Positions 6,076 to 11,645 of a stretch of 11,645 bases of DNA are shown here, one piece after another (position 1 is the stretch's first letter; each line of letters opens with the position of its first letter). The stretch comes from Oscillospiraceae bacterium. GTDB lineage: Bacteria; Bacillota; Clostridia; Oscillospirales; Ruminococcaceae. The notes beneath the pieces are model-generated. The model saw only the letters and a program-made list of their open reading frames with translations. It was not told the origin of the DNA and searched no databases. The position numbers and the translations under genes are program-made. The stretch covers positions 1-11,645 of the forward strand of contig JAEDMD010000042.1 in the NCBI GenBank assembly GCA_016303195.1, given 5' to 3'.

Positions 6076-7728
6076 ATGAGTGAAATGAATAACAAAAAAG
6101 ACGGCTCACAGGAATATGTGGGACGTTACGAAAAAAAAGAAAATGAATATGTCGGCAGATATGAAAAAACTGCTGAACAGCCGTTGAGAAAACTCAAACC
6201 GCTGAAAAAAGCAACTGTACAGCCTGCTGAAAATGCACAGGTTGCTTCTGAGCCAAAGCCCGTTCCGAAGCGTCCTGCAAACGGTCAACCGCCAAAAAAA
6301 CGCCCTGTCTCCCCTGCTCAGGCAAAAAAACAGAAAGCCGCCGCCGCAAAGAAAAAAGCCCGTGAACAGGCTTTTATCAGAAAGCAGAAAAGAAAGGAAC
6401 GCAGACGCAATCGCATAACCAATGCTGTTGCATGGATAAATGTTGCGGCTGTCGGCGGAATTCTGTTTTGCGGTGCTGTTTATATGTTCGCTTTCGAGCA
6501 TGAAACCATCTCAAATGATGAAAACCGCTACCTTGCAAAATTCCCCGAATTTTCAACGGAATCATACTTCAAGGGAGAATATACCGAGGGTATCGCCAAT
6601 TACTTCAACGATACAGTCCCGAACCGTGATTTCTTCAAGAAGATCATCACCAACGATATTATGCCGCTGAAAGGCCGTAAATTCGGTGATGACGGCGTTG
6701 AACTCATTGGTATGGCTGTTGAAAAGAAGCAGACCGCTACAACCACAACCGTTTCCACAACTGTCGGCACAGGTACAACCGCCGAAACTTCTGCAACAGA
6801 AACTACAACAACTCTGCCCAAAGCCATTGATCCTGCTGTTGACGGAGAAATGGCAAACAACATCCTCATCGCTAACAATCGTGGTATCATGATCTACGGC
6901 GGTGCATGGGGAGCTGAAAAGGAATATGCCGAGTATGTCAATTCGTACAAGGAGCAGATGCCAAAGGTGGACGTTTACTCACTTGTTGCACCGACAGCCT
7001 GCTCTTTCTATACTCCCGAAAACTACAAAGACCTCTTTGAAAGCGAGAAGAAAGACCTTGACAGCATTGCAAAATCACTCAAGAAGGTCACTGCTGTTGA
7101 TGCTTACACTCCTCTACTCGCTCACAAAAATGAGGATATTTATTCCCGCACCGACCACCATTGGCAGCCTCTCGGCGCTTACTATGCCGCCGAAGCATTC
7201 GCTGAAGCCGCAAAGGTCGATTTTGAGCCGCTGGACTCATACAAGAAGATGACGCTTTCAAATTATGTGGGCACTCTCTATGGATACTCTCAAAGCACTG
7301 ATCTTCTCAATCATCCTGAGCGATTTGTTTACTACAAGCCAAAGGATCTTGCATCTCTCAAGGTCACACAATACAACACATATTTCGGTGAACCTGTTGA
7401 TGCCGAACTGTTCAACGATCCCGCTAATCTTGATAATTCCAGCTATTATCTCGTTCTCGGAACTGATGAACGTATCGTTCATGTCGAGAATCCTAAGTGT
7501 AAAAACGGCAGGAATCTCGTTATTTTCAAGGACAGCTACGGAAACGCTCTGCTTCCGTTCCTTGTTGGTTCATTCGAGAATATCTACCTCTGCGATATCA
7601 GATACTTCAACCTCAATGCTGTCAGCTTCGCAGAAGAAGTTGAGTGTACAGATATGCTGTTCGCTATGTGTACTTATTCTGCTGTCGGCCCTAACAAGGA
7701 CTACATCTACTGGAATATCAATCAATAA
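6076..7728 (+). CDS. DHHW/AlgX-like SGNH-type membrane protein with Thr-rich linker
   Basis: Probable extracytoplasmic acyltransferase that receives an acyl group from the MBOAT protein and esterifies a surface glycan or teichoic polymer. Order: cytoplasmic basic, Lys/Pro/Ala-rich region (1-113) starting with two copies of EYVGRYEK (13-20 and 24-31); one membrane helix (about 114-140); exported domain with SNDENRYLAKFPEFS (146-160) typical of DHHW proteins; a Thr-rich linker (219-247); then the catalytic part with TDHHW (359-363) and FKDSYGN (484-490). By analogy with AlgX/AlgJ, Asp360, His362 and Ser487 would form the triad. Ribosome site TGAGGT (6064-6069) is 6 nt before ATG. The 113-residue cytoplasmic tail is long for the family and may bind an operon partner. 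The family is clear; the acceptor is unknown. Confidence 0.9.
   Translation: MSEMNNKKDGSQEYVGRYEKKENEYVGRYEKTAEQPLRKLKPLKKATVQPAENAQVASEPKPVPKRPANGQPPKKRPVSPAQAKKQKAAAAKKKAREQAFIRKQKRKERRRNRITNAVAWINVAAVGGILFCGAVYMFAFEHETISNDENRYLAKFPEFSTESYFKGEYTEGIANYFNDTVPNRDFFKKIITNDIMPLKGRKFGDDGVELIGMAVEKKQTATTTTVSTTVGTGTTAETSATETTTTLPKAIDPAVDGEMANNILIANNRGIMIYGGAWGAEKEYAEYVNSYKEQMPKVDVYSLVAPTACSFYTPENYKDLFESEKKDLDSIAKSLKKVTAVDAYTPLLAHKNEDIYSRTDHHWQPLGAYYAAEAFAEAAKVDFEPLDSYKKMTLSNYVGTLYGYSQSTDLLNHPERFVYYKPKDLASLKVTQYNTYFGEPVDAELFNDPANLDNSSYYLVLGTDERIVHVENPKCKNGRNLVIFKDSYGNALLPFLVGSFENIYLCDIRYFNLNAVSFAEEVECTDMLFAMCTYSAVGPNKDYIYWNINQ
6112..6168 (+). repeat. Two copies of an EYVGRYEK-coding unit, 33-bp period
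   Basis: Bases 6112-6135 and 6145-6168 both encode EYVGRYEK near the start of the DHHW protein. Four of the eight codons differ between the copies (Val, Gly, Arg and one Tyr), every time synonymously. The peptide has been kept while the DNA drifted, which suggests an old duplication with selection on the protein motif. Confidence 0.85.
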
Positions 7729-7739
7729 GGTGAACTGCA

Positions 7740-8336
7740 ATGAGTGATAATACTAACGATAAGGAAGGATTTGTTGATCTTTCGGAGAAAAACAGTGAGG
7801 ACTGTGTCCCCCTTGATTTCAGCTACTACAACGTTTCCGACCATTCGGGAATAAAGCGTATCGCCTTGATAATCGGAGGATGCCTCCTTTTTACTGCGGT
7901 CCTCATCGGCACTCTTTCAGAGATCAGCCGAAGAACCAGCAAACCTGTCGATATCATAATTGAAGCACCGTCTGATTCATATGCAGGCAGTCCTTTCGCT
8001 GATGATACTAATCTGATCGCACAATCCATGACCGAAAACGGTCTGTATTACAACGAATATGACAATCATATCCGTATCACAGGCTTTCGTGATATGCTTT
8101 ATCCGTTCCCTATGGAGATACCGCAATATATCAACAATAAACCTGTGGGAGAGATAGATTATTATGTTTTCTCCTACTCGGTGCTGAAATCACTGACGAT
8201 TCACGATCCACAGTGTATATTTTTCGAGGATGGCTCTCTGCCTCCTGTTGATACAAAAGTCACGATAATCGCTCCTGCCGGATCCAAAGCACAAGAAATT
8301 GCCGAAAAATATGGCAATCCATTTATAGCTGAATAA
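7740..8336 (+). CDS. Single-pass membrane protein with a BspA-like (LRR_5) C-terminal remnant
   Basis: Function unknown. Residues 1-38 are acidic and cytoplasmic, 39-58 form one membrane helix (IKRIALIIGGCLLFTAVLIG at 38-57), and the rest is outside. The exported part (about 100-198) resembles the end of a BspA/LRR_5 surface protein: IRITGFRD, MEIPQYINNKPVGEIDYYVF, LKSLTIHD, then VTIIAPAGSKAQEIAEKYG and PFIAE, like the usual closing unit in which a short strand is followed by GS..AE.YA...N..F. Only about one and a half repeats are left, so this is a mini-protein, not a full LRR array. The ribosome site AAGGTGA (7727-7733) overlaps the stop of the DHHW gene, 6 nt before ATG, so translation is coupled. 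Its place inside the operon suggests a structural or substrate-binding accessory role. Confidence 0.75.
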   Translation: MSDNTNDKEGFVDLSEKNSEDCVPLDFSYYNVSDHSGIKRIALIIGGCLLFTAVLIGTLSEISRRTSKPVDIIIEAPSDSYAGSPFADDTNLIAQSMTENGLYYNEYDNHIRITGFRDMLYPFPMEIPQYINNKPVGEIDYYVFSYSVLKSLTIHDPQCIFFEDGSLPPVDTKVTIIAPAGSKAQEIAEKYGNPFIAE

Positions 8337-8354
8337 TTTACGAAAGGAAACGCA

Positions 8355-10154
8355 ATGAAAGAACTCTCTTTTCCCTTTGACAGTAAACTGCTCCTGAGAA
8401 AGCGCAAGGCGCTGAAAAAACAGCTCCTCGCTGATAATTCACAGCGCATCCACAAAAAAATAGCTGTTCTCGGAGGCTCTACAACTAACGATATAATCTC
8501 AATGATGGAGCTTTTTCTGCTGAATTTCGGCATTGAGCCTGAATTCTACCAGTCTGAGTACAACAAGTTCTATGAGGATGCTGTTTTCAGCAATCCCGAA
8601 CTTGACAGCTTCGCTCCCGATATTATCTTCATCCATACCACTTCACGAAATCTGACCATGCTCCCTGAAAGCCCTGCCGAGTCACCTGAACAGATACAGG
8701 CAAGGCTGGACGATCAGTTCGGTTATTTCAAGCAGATATGGTTGTCGCTGATGGAGAAATTCTCATGCCCAATCATCCAGAATAACTTTGAACTGCCGCT
8801 TTTCCGCAGAACAGGCAGCTATGACGGCTGGGGATACAGTGGAACTGCCGCTTTCATAAATCGTCTGAATGTGCTGTTTTCGGACTATGCACGTAATAAT
8901 AACGGCTTCTATATCAATGATATCAACTACCTCTCTTCGGTCATCGGTCTTACGAACTGGCACGATCCCGAAGCGTGGTATATGTTCAAACACGCCGTAA
9001 GTATGAGCGCTATACCCGATCTGGCATACAGCGTTTCATGCATAGTTAAATCAGTTTACGGCAAGAATCAGAAGGTTATCGACCTTGACCTCGACAACAC
9101 CCTTTGGAGCGGTGTTATCGGTGACGATGGTCAGGAAGGCATCGAGATAGGCCCTGAAACAGCTGTTGGTCAGTCATTCAGCGAATTTCAGGAGTTTATC
9201 AAGGGGTATAAGAACTACGGCGTGGTTCTGGCTGTCTGCTCTAAAAATGATGAGGAAAACGCACTTCTCGGTCTTGACCATCCAAGCAGTGTGCTTCATC
9301 CTGATGATTTTGTTTCCATCAAGGCTAACTGGGATCCGAAAGACAGAAATATCGCTGAATCTGCCTCCGATCTCAATCTCGGACTTGACAGCTTCGTTTT
9401 CATAGACGATAATCCTGCTGAATGTGCTATCGTTGAAGGTCAGCTTCCGATGGTGAATGTTGTCAATCTTACTTCGGTTGACAATGCTATGTACTGCCTC
9501 AGCAGAGGAGGATATTTCGAGGTAACTTCTGTTTCAGCTGATGATCTCAAGCGCTCGGAAATGTATGCCGCAAACGCTCAGAGAGCTGCTCAGCAGAAAA
9601 GTTTCGGAAGCTATGAAGATTATCTTCTCAGCCTTGACATGAAAGCGGAAATTGTCGGATTTCTCCCTGTTTATCAGCAGAGGATCACTCAGCTCACCAA
9701 TAAGAGCAACCAGTTCAACCTGACCACAAAGCGCTACACCGAGACTGAGATACATGAAGTCAGCGAGAGCGCCGATCACATCTGTCTATGCGGCAGACTT
9801 GCAGATAAATTCGGCGATAACGGCATAGTTTCGGTAGTTATTGGTAAGCAGAACGGCGATGTTCTTGATATGGAGCTTTGGCTCATGAGCTGTCGTGTTC
9901 TGAAACGAGACATGGAACTCGCAATGCTTGACGAGGTTGTCAGACTCGCAAAGGAGCGTGGCATCCGCCGCATAAACGGCTACTATTACAAGACCGCCAA
10001 GAATAATATGGTATCTGAGCTGTACGGTGCTTTCGGTTTTCAGCTTGATGAAAAGCAGGAAAACGGCGATTCTGTATGGCATCTGGATATAGATTCATAC
10101 GCAAACAAGAATAAAGTAATAAAAGTTAACGAAAAGGAGAACTGCAATGAATAA
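8355..10154 (+). CDS. FkbH-like HAD-IIIC protein (SGNH-like, HAD and GNAT-like domains)
   Basis: Cytoplasmic enzyme of the FkbH family. Characterised relatives take a glyceryl unit from 1,3-bisphosphoglycerate, remove its phosphate and load it on an ACP as a thioester. N-terminal SGNH-like region (about 34-230) with IAVLGGSTTND at 36-46; HAD core with DLDNT at 245-249 (Asp245 nucleophile, Asp247 acid/base), SK at 296-297, Lys323 and FIDDNPAE at 349-356; C-terminal GNAT-like domain (about 430-580) with RITQLTNKSNQFNLTTKRY and RLADKFGDNGIVSVVIG, hallmark FkbH segments. Length of 599 residues is full. AAAGGA (8343-8348) is 6 nt before ATG. Its end overlaps the ACP gene by 8 nt, which points to the ACP as its partner. 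No polyketide synthase or methoxymalonate genes are nearby. Family firm; the exact acyl group is inferred. Confidence 0.93.
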   Translation: MKELSFPFDSKLLLRKRKALKKQLLADNSQRIHKKIAVLGGSTTNDIISMMELFLLNFGIEPEFYQSEYNKFYEDAVFSNPELDSFAPDIIFIHTTSRNLTMLPESPAESPEQIQARLDDQFGYFKQIWLSLMEKFSCPIIQNNFELPLFRRTGSYDGWGYSGTAAFINRLNVLFSDYARNNNGFYINDINYLSSVIGLTNWHDPEAWYMFKHAVSMSAIPDLAYSVSCIVKSVYGKNQKVIDLDLDNTLWSGVIGDDGQEGIEIGPETAVGQSFSEFQEFIKGYKNYGVVLAVCSKNDEENALLGLDHPSSVLHPDDFVSIKANWDPKDRNIAESASDLNLGLDSFVFIDDNPAECAIVEGQLPMVNVVNLTSVDNAMYCLSRGGYFEVTSVSADDLKRSEMYAANAQRAAQQKSFGSYEDYLLSLDMKAEIVGFLPVYQQRITQLTNKSNQFNLTTKRYTETEIHEVSESADHICLCGRLADKFGDNGIVSVVIGKQNGDVLDMELWLMSCRVLKRDMELAMLDEVVRLAKERGIRRINGYYYKTAKNNMVSELYGAFGFQLDEKQENGDSVWHLDIDSYANKNKVIKVNEKENCNE

Positions 10155-10392
10155 GAATGATGTTATCGCAAGACTTAACGAGGTTTTCAGAGATGTTTTC
10201 GGCGACGATTCCATCACTGTGAACGCAAACACAACTTCCGCCGATATCGACGATTGGGACAGCATCGAGCATATCAACCTTGTTGCCGCTGTTGAGGAAG
10301 AATTCGGTATGCGCTTCAAGATGCGTGAAGTTTCAGGCATGAAGAACGTGGGCGAAATGATAGATATCGTCTGCGAAAGAGGTACTAAGTAA
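10147..10392 (+). CDS. Acyl carrier protein
   Basis: Small acidic carrier protein of 81 residues, helical throughout, with DDWDSIEHINLVAAVEEEF at 35-53. Ser39 in the DSI motif would carry the 4'-phosphopantetheine arm, added by a transferase encoded elsewhere. Ribosome site AAGGAGA (10134-10140) is 6 nt before ATG; the start lies within the last codons of the FkbH-like gene (8-nt overlap) and the stop overlaps the next start by 1 nt, so it is tightly coupled on both sides. The lack of fatty-acid synthesis neighbours and the pairing with an FkbH-like enzyme and an MBOAT argue that it is a dedicated carrier, comparable to DltC, not the housekeeping ACP. Confidence 0.93.
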   Translation: MNKNDVIARLNEVFRDVFGDDSITVNANTTSADIDDWDSIEHINLVAAVEEEFGMRFKMREVSGMKNVGEMIDIVCERGTK

Positions 10393-11228
10393 TGAAAAAA
10401 AAGAAGATCAGGAGACTCATCGCTGTTCTGTGCTGTCTTGTTGTTTTATGCTGTCTCAGTGCATTCGGATTTTCTATGAAGCCCGTAAACTACTCTGTCA
10501 GCTCAGATAAACTCAGCAGCAGCGTCAATGTGGTGTTCATCTCCGATCTTCACAACTGCTTTTACGGCGGTACTGACCAGTCGGGCTTATGGGAGGCTGT
10601 AAACGCTTCCCGGCCCGATATTGTCATTTTTGGCGGTGATGTCATAGATGCGTGGGGCGGTACTGAATACGCTCTCCGTATCATGAAAATGGCTAATGAG
10701 AAATATCCCTGCGTTTATACTCCCGGAAACCATGAGAGTATGCGTGACGATATGGACGAATTCAGCAAGCAGGTCAGTGATATCGGCATCCCGATACTTC
10801 TCGGCAATAAAGCTGAATTTAAAGTAAAGGGGCAGAGTATCCGTATCTACGGTATTCAGGAGGTTCAGTCATGGGGAAGGAAAGCTCCTCAGATAGATGA
10901 GTGCTACGATGATCTGGATGAAAATTATTACAACATCCTTCTCGCCCATCAGCCTGAGCAGATAGACCGTATTCTTCGCAGTGACAAGCATTTCGACCTC
11001 ATTCTGTCAGGACACGCTCACGGCGGTCAGTGGAGACTGCCGAAAATTCTGGATCAGGGACTTTATGCCCCCGATCAGGGTATTTTCCCCAAATATACAA
11101 GCGGTCAATATTCCTATGACAGCACAACACATATAATCAGCCGAGGCCTTGCAAGACCTGTGAGAATGATATTCATTCCACGTATCTTCAACCGCCCCGA
11201 ACTGTCGGTCATAAAGATAAATGGATAA
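10392..11228 (+). CDS. Membrane-anchored metallophosphoesterase (YkuE-like)
   Basis: Calcineurin-like phosphoesterase of 278 residues. A basic start (MKKKKIRR) and one helix (about 9-27) with two Cys-Cys pairs (14-15 and 20-21) anchor it, probably with the enzyme domain outside the cell. All metal-binding motifs are visible: SDLH (Asp52, His54), GGDVID (Asp83), GNHE (Asn113, His114), LLAHQP (His186) and LSGHAHGGQ (His208, His210), so it should be active. No lipobox or twin-arginine motif is present. It starts with a 1-nt overlap of the ACP stop, with AAAGAGGT (10376-10383) about 8 nt upstream. Relatives include YkuE and UDP-diacylglucosamine hydrolase-type enzymes. In this operon it may act on a phosphodiester in the surface polymer or a lipid-linked precursor, but the substrate cannot be read from the sequence. 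Confidence 0.9.
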   Translation: MKKKKIRRLIAVLCCLVVLCCLSAFGFSMKPVNYSVSSDKLSSSVNVVFISDLHNCFYGGTDQSGLWEAVNASRPDIVIFGGDVIDAWGGTEYALRIMKMANEKYPCVYTPGNHESMRDDMDEFSKQVSDIGIPILLGNKAEFKVKGQSIRIYGIQEVQSWGRKAPQIDECYDDLDENYYNILLAHQPEQIDRILRSDKHFDLILSGHAHGGQWRLPKILDQGLYAPDQGIFPKYTSGQYSYDSTTHIISRGLARPVRMIFIPRIFNRPELSVIKING

Positions 11229-11252
11229 TTTAAAATTACCGCTTGAAAAGAC

Positions 11253-11281
11253 TTGTTTTTTTATTTTAAAAATGGTATAAT
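11253..11281 (+). promoter_or_regulatory. Putative extended -10 promoter for the rRNA methyltransferase gene
   Basis: TTGTTT at 11253-11258 and TATAAT at 11276-11281 are separated by 17 bp, with TGG directly before the -10 box as an extended element. It lies in the 95-bp gap after the metallophosphoesterase gene, so the next gene can be transcribed separately. No convincing terminator hairpin is seen in this gap. Confidence 0.65.
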
Positions 11282-11323
11282 AATAAGGTGCAAACATTTT
11301 ATTGAGAGGACATAGCCTTATTT

Positions 11324-11645
11324 ATGGAAAAAGAAAAAAATTTTACGGATAATGCCGCCGAAAATGTCATCTGCGGCAGAAATCCGGTTATAGAAGCACT
11401 TAAATCAGGAGCTTCAATTGATTGTATATATATGGACGGCAATGGCGGAAGTCTCAACGTTATCCGCCGACTTGCCAAAGAAAACGGAGTTGTAATAAAA
11501 GACGCACAGGATAAAAAGCTGTCCCAGCTTTCAGGCGGTGCTTCACATCAGGGTGTTGTCGCTGTCGGGGCTTGCGGTGAATATGTCACTGTCGAAGATA
11601 TCCTCGCTGTTTCACGTGAGAAAGGCACTAAGCCTTTCATCATCA
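11324..11645 (+). CDS. rlmB: 23S rRNA 2'-O-ribose methyltransferase, RlmB/TrmH family (3' partial)
   Basis: The first 107 codons are in the window. The frame carries the N-terminal substrate-binding domain of the SpoU/TrmH family: VICGRNPVIEALKSG at residues 15-29, ELxxDxIY-like SIDCIYMDG, then KKLSQLSGGASHQGVVAV, in which SHQG(V/I)VA is the hallmark of RlmB-type enzymes. The catalytic SPOUT knot domain lies beyond the window edge. RlmB methylates G2251 of 23S rRNA in E. coli; close relatives can have other RNA targets, so the symbol is provisional. The ribosome site GAGAGGA (11304-11310) is 13 nt before the ATG, longer than elsewhere in the window; no better in-frame start is visible. It has no functional link to the operon before it. 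Confidence 0.85.
   Translation, partial: MEKEKNFTDNAAENVICGRNPVIEALKSGASIDCIYMDGNGGSLNVIRRLAKENGVVIKDAQDKKLSQLSGGASHQGVVAVGACGEYVTVEDILAVSREKGTKPFII

Noticed and set aside
5199..6095. A long open frame of 298 codons on the minus strand, antisense to the MBOAT gene.
   Set aside because: It lies opposite a gene with full family motifs, has no ribosome site, and its translation is acidic low-complexity sequence as expected from reading such codons backwards.
4659..7728. Alginate acetylation system (AlgI/AlgX).
   Set aside because: The families match, but no alginate synthesis genes are present and the operon carries its own ACP and FkbH-like loader, so plain acetylation is not the best reading.
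8355..10392. FkbH-like enzyme plus ACP as part of a polyketide or methoxymalonyl-ACP pathway.
   Set aside because: No ketosynthase, acyltransferase, dehydrogenase or O-methyltransferase gene is present, and the neighbours are membrane acyl-transfer proteins.
11229..11275. Intrinsic terminator after the metallophosphoesterase gene.
   Set aside because: There is a T-rich run at 11256-11267, but no GC-containing stem precedes it; TAAAAT/ATTTTA pairing would be weak with a long loop.

Overview
The window looks like the chromosome of an anaerobic Gram-positive Clostridia-type bacterium, most likely Ruminococcus or a close Oscillospiraceae relative. This rests on moderate GC coding DNA with AT-rich intergenic regions, strong AGGAG-type ribosome sites, a lipoprotein with a classic lipobox, and a Thr-rich linker in a surface protein of the sort common in Ruminococcus secreted proteins. 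The genus is an inference from style, not from a marker gene. I see no mobile element, tRNA, rRNA or CRISPR array.

Layout. (1) 2-1983: a NarL/LiaS-type two-component system. The sensor kinase is cut by the left edge of the window and is followed, with a stop/ribosome-site overlap, by its LuxR-type response regulator. (2) 2036-3609: a promoter, a short NfeD-type membrane protein, a stomatin/SPFH protein, and a strong bidirectional terminator. (3) 3616-4377, minus strand: a lipoprotein of unknown function, with its own near-consensus promoter and convergent on the same terminator. (4) 4378-4658: an AT-rich divergent regulatory region with promoters for both sides and three TTGTA repeats at exact 11-bp spacing, resembling an OmpR-family (WalR/PhoP-type) operator. 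(5) 4659-11228: a tightly packed six-gene operon: MBOAT acyltransferase, DHHW/AlgX-like SGNH protein, small membrane-anchored protein with a BspA-like (LRR_5) end, FkbH-like HAD-IIIC protein, acyl carrier protein, and membrane-anchored metallophosphoesterase. (6) 11253-11645: a promoter and the 5' part of an RlmB/TrmH-family rRNA methyltransferase, cut by the right edge.

The operon in (5) is the most interesting part. Its parts parallel the Dlt system: a loading enzyme (FkbH-like instead of DltA), a carrier protein (ACP instead of DltC), an MBOAT membrane channel enzyme (instead of DltB) and an extracytoplasmic SGNH-type acyltransferase (instead of DltD). FkbH proteins characterised elsewhere take a three-carbon glyceryl unit from 1,3-bisphosphoglycerate, dephosphorylate it and place it on an ACP for polyketide synthesis. 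Here no polyketide gene is present, so the inferred job is to export a glyceryl-type (or other small hydroxyacyl) group and esterify it onto a cell-surface polymer. The acyl group and the acceptor are not determined by the sequence.
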